Shown in pieces: positions 19,756 to 27,829 of a stretch of 31,372 nt of DNA (the first letter of the stretch is position 1; every line of letters begins with the position of its first letter). The position numbers were made by a program, and so were the translations under genes. Source of the DNA: a virus; IMG/VR virus record IMGVR_UViG_3300046804_003070, positions 1-31,372 of that record. One strand, given 5' to 3'. The notes under the pieces were generated by a model that ran no database searches, was not told where the DNA came from, and worked only from the letters and a program-made list of their open reading frames with translations.

Positions 19756-21126
19756 TTACATGATGTTTGAAATAAGAGTACGACGATAATAAACGTTTGT
19801 ATCTTCTTCAAGAGCACCTGTAGCAGAAGCTGCAGTAGCACCCTTAGCGAATGGATTTGGTACAACGCCGTAACGTGTCTTAAATCCAATCTTTGGTTGG
19901 AATGAATCTTGACCAACTGCACGAACCATTTGTAGTGGAACGTATGGGCAGTAGAAGATACCTGCGTCGAATGCATTAGCACCCTTATAACCAACTGTAG
20001 CATAGTTACCAGTTGTATAAGGATCGATATACACTCTGAAGCGTCCGTTTAGAACACCAGCGAATGTATTGCCTGTATCATCAACTTGAAGGTTATTTGA
20101 GTTGAGTGCAGGAGCATAATCGAGTACACCAGCCATCTGAAGTGCAGAAGCTACGTCTGAAGAGCAGATGATGATGTTACCCTTACCACGACGTGTGTCT
20201 TTTGCAATTTGGTTAGCTTCTCTTTCAAGGTGGAACATAAGACCCTTGAACTTTTCAACTGACCAACGGCCGTTTGAATCAGTGTCGAGGTCGAAGATAC
20301 CAGCAGTTGTTGTGCCAGTGTTTGAACCACGTACAGCTGTGATATTGATTGTACGAACGATCTCGCGGTTGATTTCAGCAAGAATTTCTGACTGAAGGAT
20401 ATTTGCGAGTTCAGTTTCAGCATCAAGACCATGAATTGCCTTAAGGTCTTGTGCGAGTTCCATTGTATATTCTGCCTTTAGAGCACGTGACTTAGCAGTA
20501 ACAGCCTGCTTGTCAATGCTGAAAGCCATTTCAGCGAATGCAACGTTTGAAGTTGATCCAAGAGCTTCAGCTTGCTGTGTATTTGCACCACCTGCGAAGT
20601 TGTAGATGTTGCTGTTAGCAAGAACTGTAGTCTGTGCTGATGTACCTGGAACTGTACCAACTGACTTATTGCCAATTGTGTTAGCTTGTGAGATACCTGG
20701 TGATGAGAACTCAGTGTTAGCTTCGTTATAGAGAGCTTCTGCAGTTGTACGTGCAGTTGAGTTAGCATAGTTTGCTCTCATTGCGAAGATAAGACCTGTT
20801 GGTCCAGTCATTGGCTGAACACCGCAGATGTCATAAGCAATGAGGTTAGGCATTGCACGACGAACGAGAGAGATAAGGATTGGGTCGTAACCAGCTACGC
20901 CAGTACCACCTGAACCTGAATAACCACCTGTACCAACTGAGTTAGTAGGTGATGTTTCAAATAGTGATTGTGGATTGAAAGCTTGCTGTTCCTTAATGGC
21001 TTTCTCTGTGTTCTCGAGGATCACAGCAGTTACATTACGGCGGTGAGCATCCTTGATTGCAGGAAGATCTGCATGTTCAAGAACTGGCTTCCACTTTGCA
21101 ACTAATTCTTCATTAAAACCGATCAT
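19756..21126 (-). CDS. 23: Major capsid protein gp23
   Basis: Forms the hexamers of the phage head. The 456-residue protein begins MIGFNEELVAKWKPVLEHAD and contains the T4-family segments LVRRAMPNLIAYDICGVQPMTGPTG, AMRANYAN, TAKSRALKAEYTMELAQDLKAIHG and CPYVPLQMVRAVGQDSF. It lacks part of the insertion domain of T4 gp23 (521), as in marine relatives. The likely gp21 cleavage point is after SLFE at residue 57, removing an N-terminal propeptide. A TATAAATA late promoter lies 29 nt upstream, a good GGAG precedes the ATG, and the terminator after the gene makes it a separable high-level transcript. Confidence 0.97.
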   Translation of the reverse strand: MIGFNEELVAKWKPVLEHADLPAIKDAHRRNVTAVILENTEKAIKEQQAFNPQSLFETSPTNSVGTGGYSGSGGTGVAGYDPILISLVRRAMPNLIAYDICGVQPMTGPTGLIFAMRANYANSTARTTAEALYNEANTEFSSPGISQANTIGNKSVGTVPGTSAQTTVLANSNIYNFAGGANTQQAEALGSTSNVAFAEMAFSIDKQAVTAKSRALKAEYTMELAQDLKAIHGLDAETELANILQSEILAEINREIVRTINITAVRGSNTGTTTAGIFDLDTDSNGRWSVEKFKGLMFHLEREANQIAKDTRRGKGNIIICSSDVASALQMAGVLDYAPALNSNNLQVDDTGNTFAGVLNGRFRVYIDPYTTGNYATVGYKGANAFDAGIFYCPYVPLQMVRAVGQDSFQPKIGFKTRYGVVPNPFAKGATAASATGALEEDTNVYYRRTLISNIM

Positions 21127-21154
21127 TGTTTGTTCTCCTTTAGAAGTTATATTC

Positions 21155-21162
21155 TATTTATA
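21155..21162 (-). promoter_or_regulatory. Late promoter of gp23
   Basis: TATAAATA on the minus strand, 29 nt upstream of the gp23 start and after the gp22 stop, the consensus recognised by gp55. Confidence 0.88.
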
Positions 21163-21167
21163 TTAGA

Positions 21168-22217
21168 TTACTTTTTGATAGTACGTGAAAGACTTGAGAC
21201 ATACATAGCCATTTCTGGATCTAGTCTTGAAGCTGTTTCAGGCTCTTCAACACTTTCGCTAAGAAGTTGGTCAGCCTGAGCCTTTACTTCGCTCTTACCA
21301 GTGAAGTATGTCTCTTTAATAATGGAAGCCTTCTTGCGAAATTCTTCTGCATCAGAATAATCGAGAGCTTCTACTAGCTTTTCAAATTTGTCTTTCTGAG
21401 TTACAGTGAGACCTTCTGAAAGTTCTGAAGAGATCTCATTTACTTTCTTCTCATTGACAACCTTTGAAAGTTCGATATTCTTTTCTGTAGTCTCGTTTAC
21501 GAGCTGTTCAAGCTCATCAATTCTTGCGGCCATAGTTTCTACTACATCGACCTTATCTTCTGGAATGTCGATATAGTGTTCTTCAAATAGGCCTTTAAGA
21601 CCTTCAATGAAAGATTCAGCTACTTCAGTACGAACATTAGTTTCTACTGCAAGCTTGTTTTCCTGAATCCATTCTGCTACTGCATAGTTGAGATACTTGT
21701 CTACGTTCTCTTTTACTTCTTCAATAGCAGCATCAAAGCTTTCTTCAAATGATTTTGTGAGTTCTTCTTCGATCTTTACCTTTTCGAGATCTACACGAGT
21801 TGCAACAGCAGCTTCAAAGAGTGCTTCTGTTCTTACACGGAAATCTTCTGAAAGTTCTGATGAATCACCGAATAGAACCTTAAGATCTTCTTTTACTGAG
21901 TGCATTGCTTCAGCTGGTGCATTTGAAGAATTGATAGATGCTTTGTTCTTACCTGCATCACCAGATGCATTTTGTGTTGAAGCATAGTTAGCATCTACAG
22001 AAGATGTCATTTCTTCTGCGCTTCCAATTCTAGAAACGAAGTCAGAAAGCTCTTCTGGACCAAGCTTTGTAGCATATGACACTAGGTTTCTCATTAGTTC
22101 AGAACGAGAAACAGTTGGCTTTGCAGCGATTGTAGCTGCATTAGAAGTTTCTTCTTCAACAGTAGTTTCGCTGTTGTTGATTACTTCTTCTTCTTTGTTT
22201 AATTCTGTATCAGACAT
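21168..22217 (-). CDS. 22: Prohead scaffold protein gp22
   Basis: Main internal core protein of the prohead, later degraded by gp21. The 349-residue product is very acidic with long coiled coils, as in T4 gp22 (269). It has the helical segment PTVSRSELMRNLVSYATKLGPEELSDF and many V/L-x-E tripeptides suited to gp21 cutting. The N-terminal 30 residues are nearly all Glu, Asn, Thr and Ser. Order gp21-gp22-gp23 is the T4 order. It has its own late promoter at 22243-22250 and GGAG before the ATG. Confidence 0.9.
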   Translation of the reverse strand: MSDTELNKEEEVINNSETTVEEETSNAATIAAKPTVSRSELMRNLVSYATKLGPEELSDFVSRIGSAEEMTSSVDANYASTQNASGDAGKNKASINSSNAPAEAMHSVKEDLKVLFGDSSELSEDFRVRTEALFEAAVATRVDLEKVKIEEELTKSFEESFDAAIEEVKENVDKYLNYAVAEWIQENKLAVETNVRTEVAESFIEGLKGLFEEHYIDIPEDKVDVVETMAARIDELEQLVNETTEKNIELSKVVNEKKVNEISSELSEGLTVTQKDKFEKLVEALDYSDAEEFRKKASIIKETYFTGKSEVKAQADQLLSESVEEPETASRLDPEMAMYVSSLSRTIKK

Positions 22218-22242
22218 TATTTTCTCCTTAGGTAATTTGAAA

Positions 22243-22250
22243 TATTTATA
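22243..22250 (-). promoter_or_regulatory. Late promoter of gp22
   Basis: TATAAATA on the minus strand, 26 nt upstream of the gp22 start and just before the last codons of gp21 on the coordinate axis. Confidence 0.87.
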
Positions 22251-22254
22251 AAAC

Positions 22255-22914
22255 TTACATATTTGAAAGAAAATGTTTGAAAACTCTAATTTTAGCTTCT
22301 TCTAGCTCTTTCTTATTTACTTTAGCGGCCGCTTCTTCGATATGTTTCTTGGCTTTCTCAAGCTCTCTAGCTCTAAGAACACCATTATCCCAGACCCATT
22401 CTACGCCTTCCATAACACCATTTACAAAGGCGTCTGGGGCAGAAGGATCAGCAACAATATCAGCAGCTGTTGCTAAGAAGAAATCATTTTGAACTTCCAT
22501 AACTCCATTCTTTTCTACTAGAGATCCCATACCTCTTGATGAGACTCCTAATACAGCACCTTCTTTCATAAGGTTACTCACAATATTTCCATAAGGAGTA
22601 TCCATGATCTTGGCACGACCAACGAAGTTATCACCTTCTTGACGAAGTGATTTAATTAGATGTGAGACTCTTTCTAGATTGATAGAAGGACCTGATGGAT
22701 GGCCTAGCTCACCATAAGCTCTGTTCTTTTCAATTTGCTCGGTACGATATCTATCAACTTCTTTTGCAAGAAGATCAGTAGGATACTTACGACCGTTACG
22801 ATTCTTTAGATTGCCTTGAAGAAACACACCCTCAATGAACAGGCTTTTCTTGCCTTCAGAGCCTTCTTCTGCAATATACTTAACTTGTTCTACTACTTCT
22901 GTAATAAGTCTCAT
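22255..22914 (-). CDS. 21: Prohead maturation protease gp21
   Basis: Serine protease that cuts scaffold, core and capsid proteins after (Leu/Ile/Val)-x-Glu during head maturation. The 219-residue protein has the herpesvirus-assemblin-like core: EGVFLQGNLKNRNGRKYP at the start, AYGELGHPSG (with the catalytic histidine candidate), SHLIKSLR, and VLGVSSRGMGSL with the active-site serine candidate. Size matches T4 gp21 (212). ATG 22914 is preferred: a TTG four codons upstream is in frame but overlaps the preceding stop region. No separate promoter is seen, so it is read from the gp67-like late promoter. Confidence 0.95.
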   Translation of the reverse strand: MRLITEVVEQVKYIAEEGSEGKKSLFIEGVFLQGNLKNRNGRKYPTDLLAKEVDRYRTEQIEKNRAYGELGHPSGPSINLERVSHLIKSLRQEGDNFVGRAKIMDTPYGNIVSNLMKEGAVLGVSSRGMGSLVEKNGVMEVQNDFFLATAADIVADPSAPDAFVNGVMEGVEWVWDNGVLRARELEKAKKHIEEAAAKVNKKELEEAKIRVFKHFLSNM

Positions 22915-22915
22915 T

Positions 22916-23161
22916 TTAGTTTCCAAATGCTATAGGAGCGCCTCTCATATTGGCTCCAGTTAAAAGATCTGTTGAGCTCTTTTGTATTGCAACTGTTTCA
23001 GTGTTTGCTACTGTAACGTTAGCATACACAGTAGTATTAGCATATGCAATGTTAAGGACTGCAGAAGCTCCTGTATTAATAACTCTAACTAAAGTAGCGT
23101 TACTAACTGAGTTAGCTGTGGCTATAGAAACTTCAGCACCTAATACTTTTATAACGTTCAT
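22916..23161 (-). CDS. Small beta-rich head-block protein
   Basis: An 81-residue protein (MNVIKVLGAEVSIATANSVS...AFGN), Ala/Asn/Val/Thr-rich with alternating beta strands and no charged core. It lies between the large core protein and gp21, where cyanophages also carry a small gene. ATG 23161 overlaps the stop of the large core gene by a few bases (23161-23163). Possibly a minor capsid or decoration protein; the sequence itself shows no known domain. Confidence 0.65.
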   Translation of the reverse strand: MNVIKVLGAEVSIATANSVSNATLVRVINTGASAVLNIAYANTTVYANVTVANTETVAIQKSSTDLLTGANMRGAPIAFGN

Positions 23162-23162
23162 C

Positions 23163-25337
23163 TTACAAACCCTGTTCTTGAGCAAACTTAATTAGAAACT
23201 CAATACCTTCTCTAGTTTCTAACATTTGATCAAATTTAATCTTGTTTTCTTCTGATAAAGTATCATATAGATTATTTAGTAAAGCTTCCTCTGCTACTGA
23301 AAATTTACCAGTATGAGTCTGTTCTTCACCACCGATTGGCTTATTACCTTGTGTAGGAGGTAATGTCTCAATCTTCTCTTTATTTGCAAGTGGATCAGTC
23401 TTTAATTTGTTAAGACTATCTTGCTGCATATTCTCTTTATCTGTTTGACCTTTAGCATATTGAGTAGCTGCAGCTGCTTTTACACTAGCTGCTGTTATCT
23501 CTACTGCTTCAACTTTAATTTCTTTTCTTGGTTCTCTATTTCTTACAAGAACTGGACGACCATCAGCATTAATTCTTACTGATGATTTAATATCACCTCT
23601 GTCTGCTCTTGTAGTAGAAGGATCTACATCTTCTTTAACTGATTTTGCAAGTGATACCTTTGGACGAGGTGCATCAGTGATTGCTTTACCAGATTTTAGA
23701 GTCTCATGAAATCTATCATGTGAATGTGCTAATGAATGTTGAATTGCAAGACGGTCAGAAGACTTTGCATTTTGAAGCATTGAGAGTGCTTTATGTGCAT
23801 GTGCAGAAGTTATCTGATGTGTCTTACCATTGTTAAATGTTACTGGCTTGTTAGCAGAAATAACTTTGTGAAGTTGTGTGTGAATGTTCTTATCTGCTTC
23901 TTGACTATCATCATCACCAGCTGGTTTAGTACCATCTTTACGAGGACGACCGCGCTTGGCTTCATCAAGCTCTACTTCTTCTTTAAAGTGAGACATAGCA
24001 ACTGGAGTCTTAGTATTTGAACCGCGATGAGAAAGATGAACTGTATCACCTTCTCTATGTGCAGTTACTTTTGACTTAGTTTCATCTGTAAAAGATGTGC
24101 TTTCACCGTCTTCTAGCTTAGCAATTGCTTCTTGATGTTCTGGATGTAAAGGAAAAGAATGTGATGACCCATGGTGTACTGTAACCATCTTACCCCATGA
24201 GTGTGTAGACTTTTTTACAGTAACTGCTTCTTCCAGTTCTAGCTCTTCTTTATGAACAAATTTATACATTTTCTTTTGAGCAAGAGCAAGACCTCTTTCT
24301 CTTTTATCAATTTGTTTTTGCTTTTCTGGATCAGTTCCGTAGATACTGCTGTGTTTTGTTTTTAATTGACGTCTTTGCAACCAACTAGCATCATGATATT
24401 TTGCTATAGTATTTCTTGACAATTCGTCAATCTGCTCTACTTCTTCTTTCTTCATAGAACGAAGTTTAGCAAGATCTTCTGAGTCAATCTTTTCTTTATC
24501 ACCAGCTAGTGATGCTATCTTTTGCTGCTTTGGTGAAAGAGAAGCCTTACGAGCTTTTTCTTCTCTATCCATTTTAGCAATGTTTGACATACCAAACTTA
24601 GTAGCAGCTTTAATGTTTGACATTGTACCTAAAGCTTCATCTACTGTTTCTTCTGCTACTTTCTTAGCAGTAGCAGTTGCAATAGCCATTTTCTTAGCCA
24701 TTGGCATACCAGGATGTTCACGCTTTAGAGCCTTTGCAACTTGCTCTCTCTTTTTCATTTCTGCAGGAGTGAGAGTCTTCTCTTCTAACTCTGCTTCTTC
24801 TTTAATCTTTGCACCAACATGAGTTGATTGTGCAGCAAGTTTTTTTAGTGCTTCTCTAGAAGGACCTTTAGAAGGTAATGCTTTTTTACGAAGCATTCTG
24901 TTGTGAAGAGTGTCAATTAAATGAGATTTATTAGCTTTATCCCAATTATAGCTACCACCTTCTTCAACTGCCTGAGCTTCTTCTTTAGCAAGAACATGTT
25001 TGTCAGGATCTGAATGATGCTTCTTTAGAACACCTCTACCTACTAGAACATCTTTCTTAGTTACTTTATCTCTAGGAGGTGCAAGAGCAGCTAATGATGC
25101 TTCTTCTACAGTATCAGCTTTTAAATTCTTATCATATGCTTTTTCTGATTCATCATTTTCATATGAAGCAGTTCTTGGATCTTTTCTTTGTGGAGTACCA
25201 TTAAACACATGATCTTGATCAGTTACACCTGGTACAAGATCTTTGTGATTGATAGGATTATGCATATGCTTGAAGTTAGCTTCACCTTTTGAGAGTGGCT
25301 CTTGTACTTCGTTAATGAATTCTTTAAACGACTTCAT
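23163..25337 (-). CDS. Large prohead core/internal protein (gp68-position), polyprotein-like with AT-hook
   Basis: A 724-residue, low-complexity, Lys/Glu/Ala/His-rich protein located where T4 has the small core gene 68 (141 residues). It starts with MKSFKEFINE, a leader shared by several T4-family head-core proteins. Basic blocks are separated by acidic linkers of the form (V/L/I)-x-E followed by Ala, Gly or Leu: TVEEA (76-80), AVEEG (123-127), TVDEA (231-235), QIDEL (302-306), LELEEA (366-371), VELDEA (455-460), IKVEA (607-611) and VAEEA (681-685). These fit gp21 cleavage sites. Residues 461-468 (KRGRPRKD) form an AT-hook. The likely role is a scaffold that is processed into DNA-binding internal peptides. 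Confidence 0.75.
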   Translation of the reverse strand: MKSFKEFINEVQEPLSKGEANFKHMHNPINHKDLVPGVTDQDHVFNGTPQRKDPRTASYENDESEKAYDKNLKADTVEEASLAALAPPRDKVTKKDVLVGRGVLKKHHSDPDKHVLAKEEAQAVEEGGSYNWDKANKSHLIDTLHNRMLRKKALPSKGPSREALKKLAAQSTHVGAKIKEEAELEEKTLTPAEMKKREQVAKALKREHPGMPMAKKMAIATATAKKVAEETVDEALGTMSNIKAATKFGMSNIAKMDREEKARKASLSPKQQKIASLAGDKEKIDSEDLAKLRSMKKEEVEQIDELSRNTIAKYHDASWLQRRQLKTKHSSIYGTDPEKQKQIDKRERGLALAQKKMYKFVHKEELELEEAVTVKKSTHSWGKMVTVHHGSSHSFPLHPEHQEAIAKLEDGESTSFTDETKSKVTAHREGDTVHLSHRGSNTKTPVAMSHFKEEVELDEAKRGRPRKDGTKPAGDDDSQEADKNIHTQLHKVISANKPVTFNNGKTHQITSAHAHKALSMLQNAKSSDRLAIQHSLAHSHDRFHETLKSGKAITDAPRPKVSLAKSVKEDVDPSTTRADRGDIKSSVRINADGRPVLVRNREPRKEIKVEAVEITAASVKAAAATQYAKGQTDKENMQQDSLNKLKTDPLANKEKIETLPPTQGNKPIGGEEQTHTGKFSVAEEALLNNLYDTLSEENKIKFDQMLETREGIEFLIKFAQEQGL

Positions 25338-25557
25338 CTTGTGGTGTTCCTTCGCTCGAAACTGTTTCTTCTGGTTGAGATTCTATTTCTTCCTGTTCCA
25401 ATCCTGTAGTCGAACTAAACACACTTGAAGTAATATCAGCAGCCATCTGTGAGATTTGATCAGATACTTTAGAAGTCATAATAGTATCTAAAGCACCTTG
25501 GAGTCCCACTGGATTTTTTTCAATAGCGAAATTTACAATATCTTGAACAGTACTCAT
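25324..25557 (-). CDS. 67: Prohead core protein gp67-like
   Basis: A 77-residue protein in the T4 gene 67 position (right after the portal gene), matching T4 gp67 in length (80). The N-terminal half is a helix (MSTVQDIVNFAIEKNPVGLQG) and the C-terminal half is very acidic (GLEQEEIESQPEETVSSEG), as in gp67, whose acidic tail is processed in the head. It has its own late promoter at 25583-25590. It overlaps the large core gene by 14 nt. Assignment rests on position, size and composition. Confidence 0.7.
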   Translation of the reverse strand: MSTVQDIVNFAIEKNPVGLQGALDTIMTSKVSDQISQMAADITSSVFSSTTGLEQEEIESQPEETVSSEGTPQDEVV

Positions 25558-25582
25558 AAAAAAATCTCCAAATCTAGTATAG

Positions 25583-25590
25583 TATTTATA
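25583..25590 (-). promoter_or_regulatory. Late promoter of the gp67-like gene and core operon
   Basis: TATAAATA on the minus strand, 26 nt before the gp67-like start, between it and the portal stop codon at 25593. Probably also drives the large core protein, the 81-residue gene and gp21. Confidence 0.85.
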
Positions 25591-25592
25591 AT

Positions 25593-27167
25593 TTAATTCT
25601 GTGCGCCAGTACCTGGTATATTAGGGTTCTGCTGTGTAACTCCAGATGATTGCTGACGCTGATTGATAGGTTTTTGTTCAAATCCCATCTCTTCCATAGA
25701 AGGTTCTTCAGCAATTTCCTCAACCATCTGCTTGATATCTTCATCAGTCTGCATTAGAATATTCTTACGAATCCATATATCAGAGAAGTACCTACCAATA
25801 TATGGTTGAATCTGATTCAATAGATTAATTCTGTTCTGCAGTACTTCTGCTTGTTTAAATTCTTCGAAATGATTGTCGATAGTGAAATCAAAGTTAATAT
25901 CGTTAGAGATTTCATTCCAATCACTCTCAGCAATAATACCTTTAAGTACTAATTGCTTTTCTAATGCTTTTAAGAATATGTGTGAGAATCTTCTACGAAG
26001 ACGTCCAACGAACTTAGTGAACTTTACTTCATCTCTTGAAATCTCAGCTGCACGTCCTAGATTAAAACCAGCTGATCCTGGTTCAAGACGTGACATAGGA
26101 ACGTTTAATGCCTGGAATAACTTACGCTGGAAGTATTGTACATCCTGCATCTCACCTAAATTTTGACCAGCAGGTAATGTAGAGATTTCAGTACCCTTAT
26201 TACCTTCACGGCGTGGTAACCAATAATCTTCAAGCATAGTCATATATTTACGATCATCTCTTACTTCACCGGTAACAGCATCATACACAAGACGATTCTT
26301 GTGCTTGATCATCATATCTCTTAGATATTGTTCTGCTTTCGCTTTAGGAAGATTACCGACATCAATATAGAAGATGCGGCGTTCAGGAGCACGAGAAATA
26401 CGATAGATAACAGTAGCATCTTCTAGAGTTCTCAATTGGTTAAGAGGTTTGATTGCTTTTTGTAGATAAGAGTATACCATCTGGTTGTTCTTATCCATTA
26501 AACCAGATGTACAATGTAGTATTGAATCTACTGAAATTCTTAAACCACCGGTTGCAGCATTATCAACTGGAATGCCTGCATTACCACCGGCTGGTAAGAA
26601 GCTTCTATCACTATAAACATAGTACTCTCTTTTTGTTGATTGTACTACGATAGGGCCTTTTGGTTGCTTCTTTACTTCTCTAATTTTTCTGATCTTACGT
26701 GGATCAATGTAACGAAGTTCCTTAATACCATCTCTAGGATTCTTTTCATCTATAATGATATGATAGTACATACGACCATCAACATACCAACGTTTAAATA
26801 TTTCGTATGCTTCGTTTTCAAAATTTAAAAGATCTAGAATAATATTAAATTCATCTCTGATAGCATTCTTAACAGAGTCAGAATATTTTAAATTGTCTGT
26901 GTTTATTTCAACAACTTTTTCAGCATCTGTATCAATAGCTTCATTGACAATATCGTCAATAGCCATTTCTATTTCAGGTTGTTGTGATATTTCTCTGTAC
27001 TTAGCTACTAACTCTGCTTCTGTGCGAGCTGTACCATCTAAGTCTACATATGTGCCATATGCGCCACCAGCAGCGACAAGTACTGCACCATCGTCCTTTA
27101 CTTCGGGGGCAAAGGATTCGATAGGTTCTTCGTCCTTTCGCTTGATTTCAAAACCAAAAAGTTGCAT
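25593..27167 (-). CDS. 20: Portal protein gp20
   Basis: Dodecameric vertex ring for DNA entry and tail joining. The 524-residue length equals the T4 family norm (524). Diagnostic segments include IDDIVNEAIDTD, YRISRAPERRIFYIDVGNLPKAKAEQYLRD, YWLPRREGNKGTEI, LPAGQNLGEMQDV and LEPGSAGFNLGRAAEISRDE. The C-terminal 50 residues are Gln/Asn/Pro-rich and probably disordered. It starts behind a TATAAATA late promoter that lies in the loop of the hairpin ending the gp19 transcript. Order gp17-18-19-20 is conserved. Confidence 0.97.
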   Translation of the reverse strand: MQLFGFEIKRKDEEPIESFAPEVKDDGAVLVAAGGAYGTYVDLDGTARTEAELVAKYREISQQPEIEMAIDDIVNEAIDTDAEKVVEINTDNLKYSDSVKNAIRDEFNIILDLLNFENEAYEIFKRWYVDGRMYYHIIIDEKNPRDGIKELRYIDPRKIRKIREVKKQPKGPIVVQSTKREYYVYSDRSFLPAGGNAGIPVDNAATGGLRISVDSILHCTSGLMDKNNQMVYSYLQKAIKPLNQLRTLEDATVIYRISRAPERRIFYIDVGNLPKAKAEQYLRDMMIKHKNRLVYDAVTGEVRDDRKYMTMLEDYWLPRREGNKGTEISTLPAGQNLGEMQDVQYFQRKLFQALNVPMSRLEPGSAGFNLGRAAEISRDEVKFTKFVGRLRRRFSHIFLKALEKQLVLKGIIAESDWNEISNDINFDFTIDNHFEEFKQAEVLQNRINLLNQIQPYIGRYFSDIWIRKNILMQTDEDIKQMVEEIAEEPSMEEMGFEQKPINQRQQSSGVTQQNPNIPGTGAQN

Positions 27168-27186
27168 ATTTTATTCCTTAAGAAAA

Positions 27187-27215
27187 GAGAGCCACCAATA
27201 TTTATAGTGGCTCTC
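27187..27215 (-). terminator. gp19 terminator hairpin with late promoter in its loop
   Basis: GAGAGCCAC (27187-27195) and GTGGCTCTC (27207-27215) form a perfect 9-bp stem with an 11-nt loop. On the minus strand the hairpin is followed by TTTTCTTAA, so it qualifies as an intrinsic terminator after gp19. The loop contains TATAAATA (27199-27206), the late promoter for gp20, 32 nt before its ATG. Confidence 0.85.
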
Positions 27216-27231
27216 CATCTTAATTTTTCAC

Positions 27232-27813
27232 TTATTCTACGAAGATAGAACCGTCAGTTAACGTACCAGTAGTACCGCCAACAACTTCGAAGCTGTCATA
27301 CTGGAACGTAACTTGGAATTCTTCTATTGTGTCGTTTGTATTCCAGTCAAGATCAATTGTGCTGATAGTTTCTGGGTAGATACCATTGAATCTATATACA
27401 CGAATGATTTGACCAGTCTTGCTGTATTGCTTTACTTCAGCAACTGACTTGTAGAATAGAGGAGCGCCAGTTCCTGGAGCTCCACCACCAACAACATTAA
27501 TATTTGATTCGTAAGTATTAATGCTGTAGTTCCATTCTTCCATTGCATGTCTGATAGAAAAGTCTTCGTCATTCATAACAGTTACCTGCCATGGAGCGAA
27601 AGTTCTATCACCTGCAATCTTATATTTTCTACCAAAGTAAGGAACTTGGATTGTACCAAGATCTGATGCTGGTAGTGTAGTAGCTCTTACTAGGAAAGGC
27701 ACCTTTAAATCAGCTACATTGTTAACAGGGTTTGTGATAGTAACCTGGAATAATGTAGGACGTGCACCACCTAGGGCAAGCTGACTTTTAATGTCATTAA
27801 TATTGAAAGCCAT
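27232..27813 (-). CDS. 19: Tail tube protein gp19
   Basis: Subunit of the inner tail tube. The 193-residue protein (T4 163) has the tube signature FQVTITNPVNNV, VRATTLPASDLGTIQVPYFGRKYKIAGDRTFAPWQVTVMN, DEDFSIRHAMEEWNYSIN and a C-terminal strand EEFQVTFQYDSFEV. It follows gp18 by 16 nt and is ended by the hairpin at 27187-27215, so gp18 and gp19 form one late unit, as in T4. Confidence 0.96.
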   Translation of the reverse strand: MAFNINDIKSQLALGGARPTLFQVTITNPVNNVADLKVPFLVRATTLPASDLGTIQVPYFGRKYKIAGDRTFAPWQVTVMNDEDFSIRHAMEEWNYSINTYESNINVVGGGAPGTGAPLFYKSVAEVKQYSKTGQIIRVYRFNGIYPETISTIDLDWNTNDTIEEFQVTFQYDSFEVVGGTTGTLTDGSIFVE

Positions 27814-27829
27814 TTTTTATCTCTCCCTA

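Noticed and set aside
20151-20768. Long open frames in other registers within the gp23 gene, and antisense frames in the core protein, gp18 and gp22 genes
   Set aside because: They lie wholly within well-identified genes, have low-complexity composition caused by the host gene's codon pattern, and lack ribosome-binding sites.
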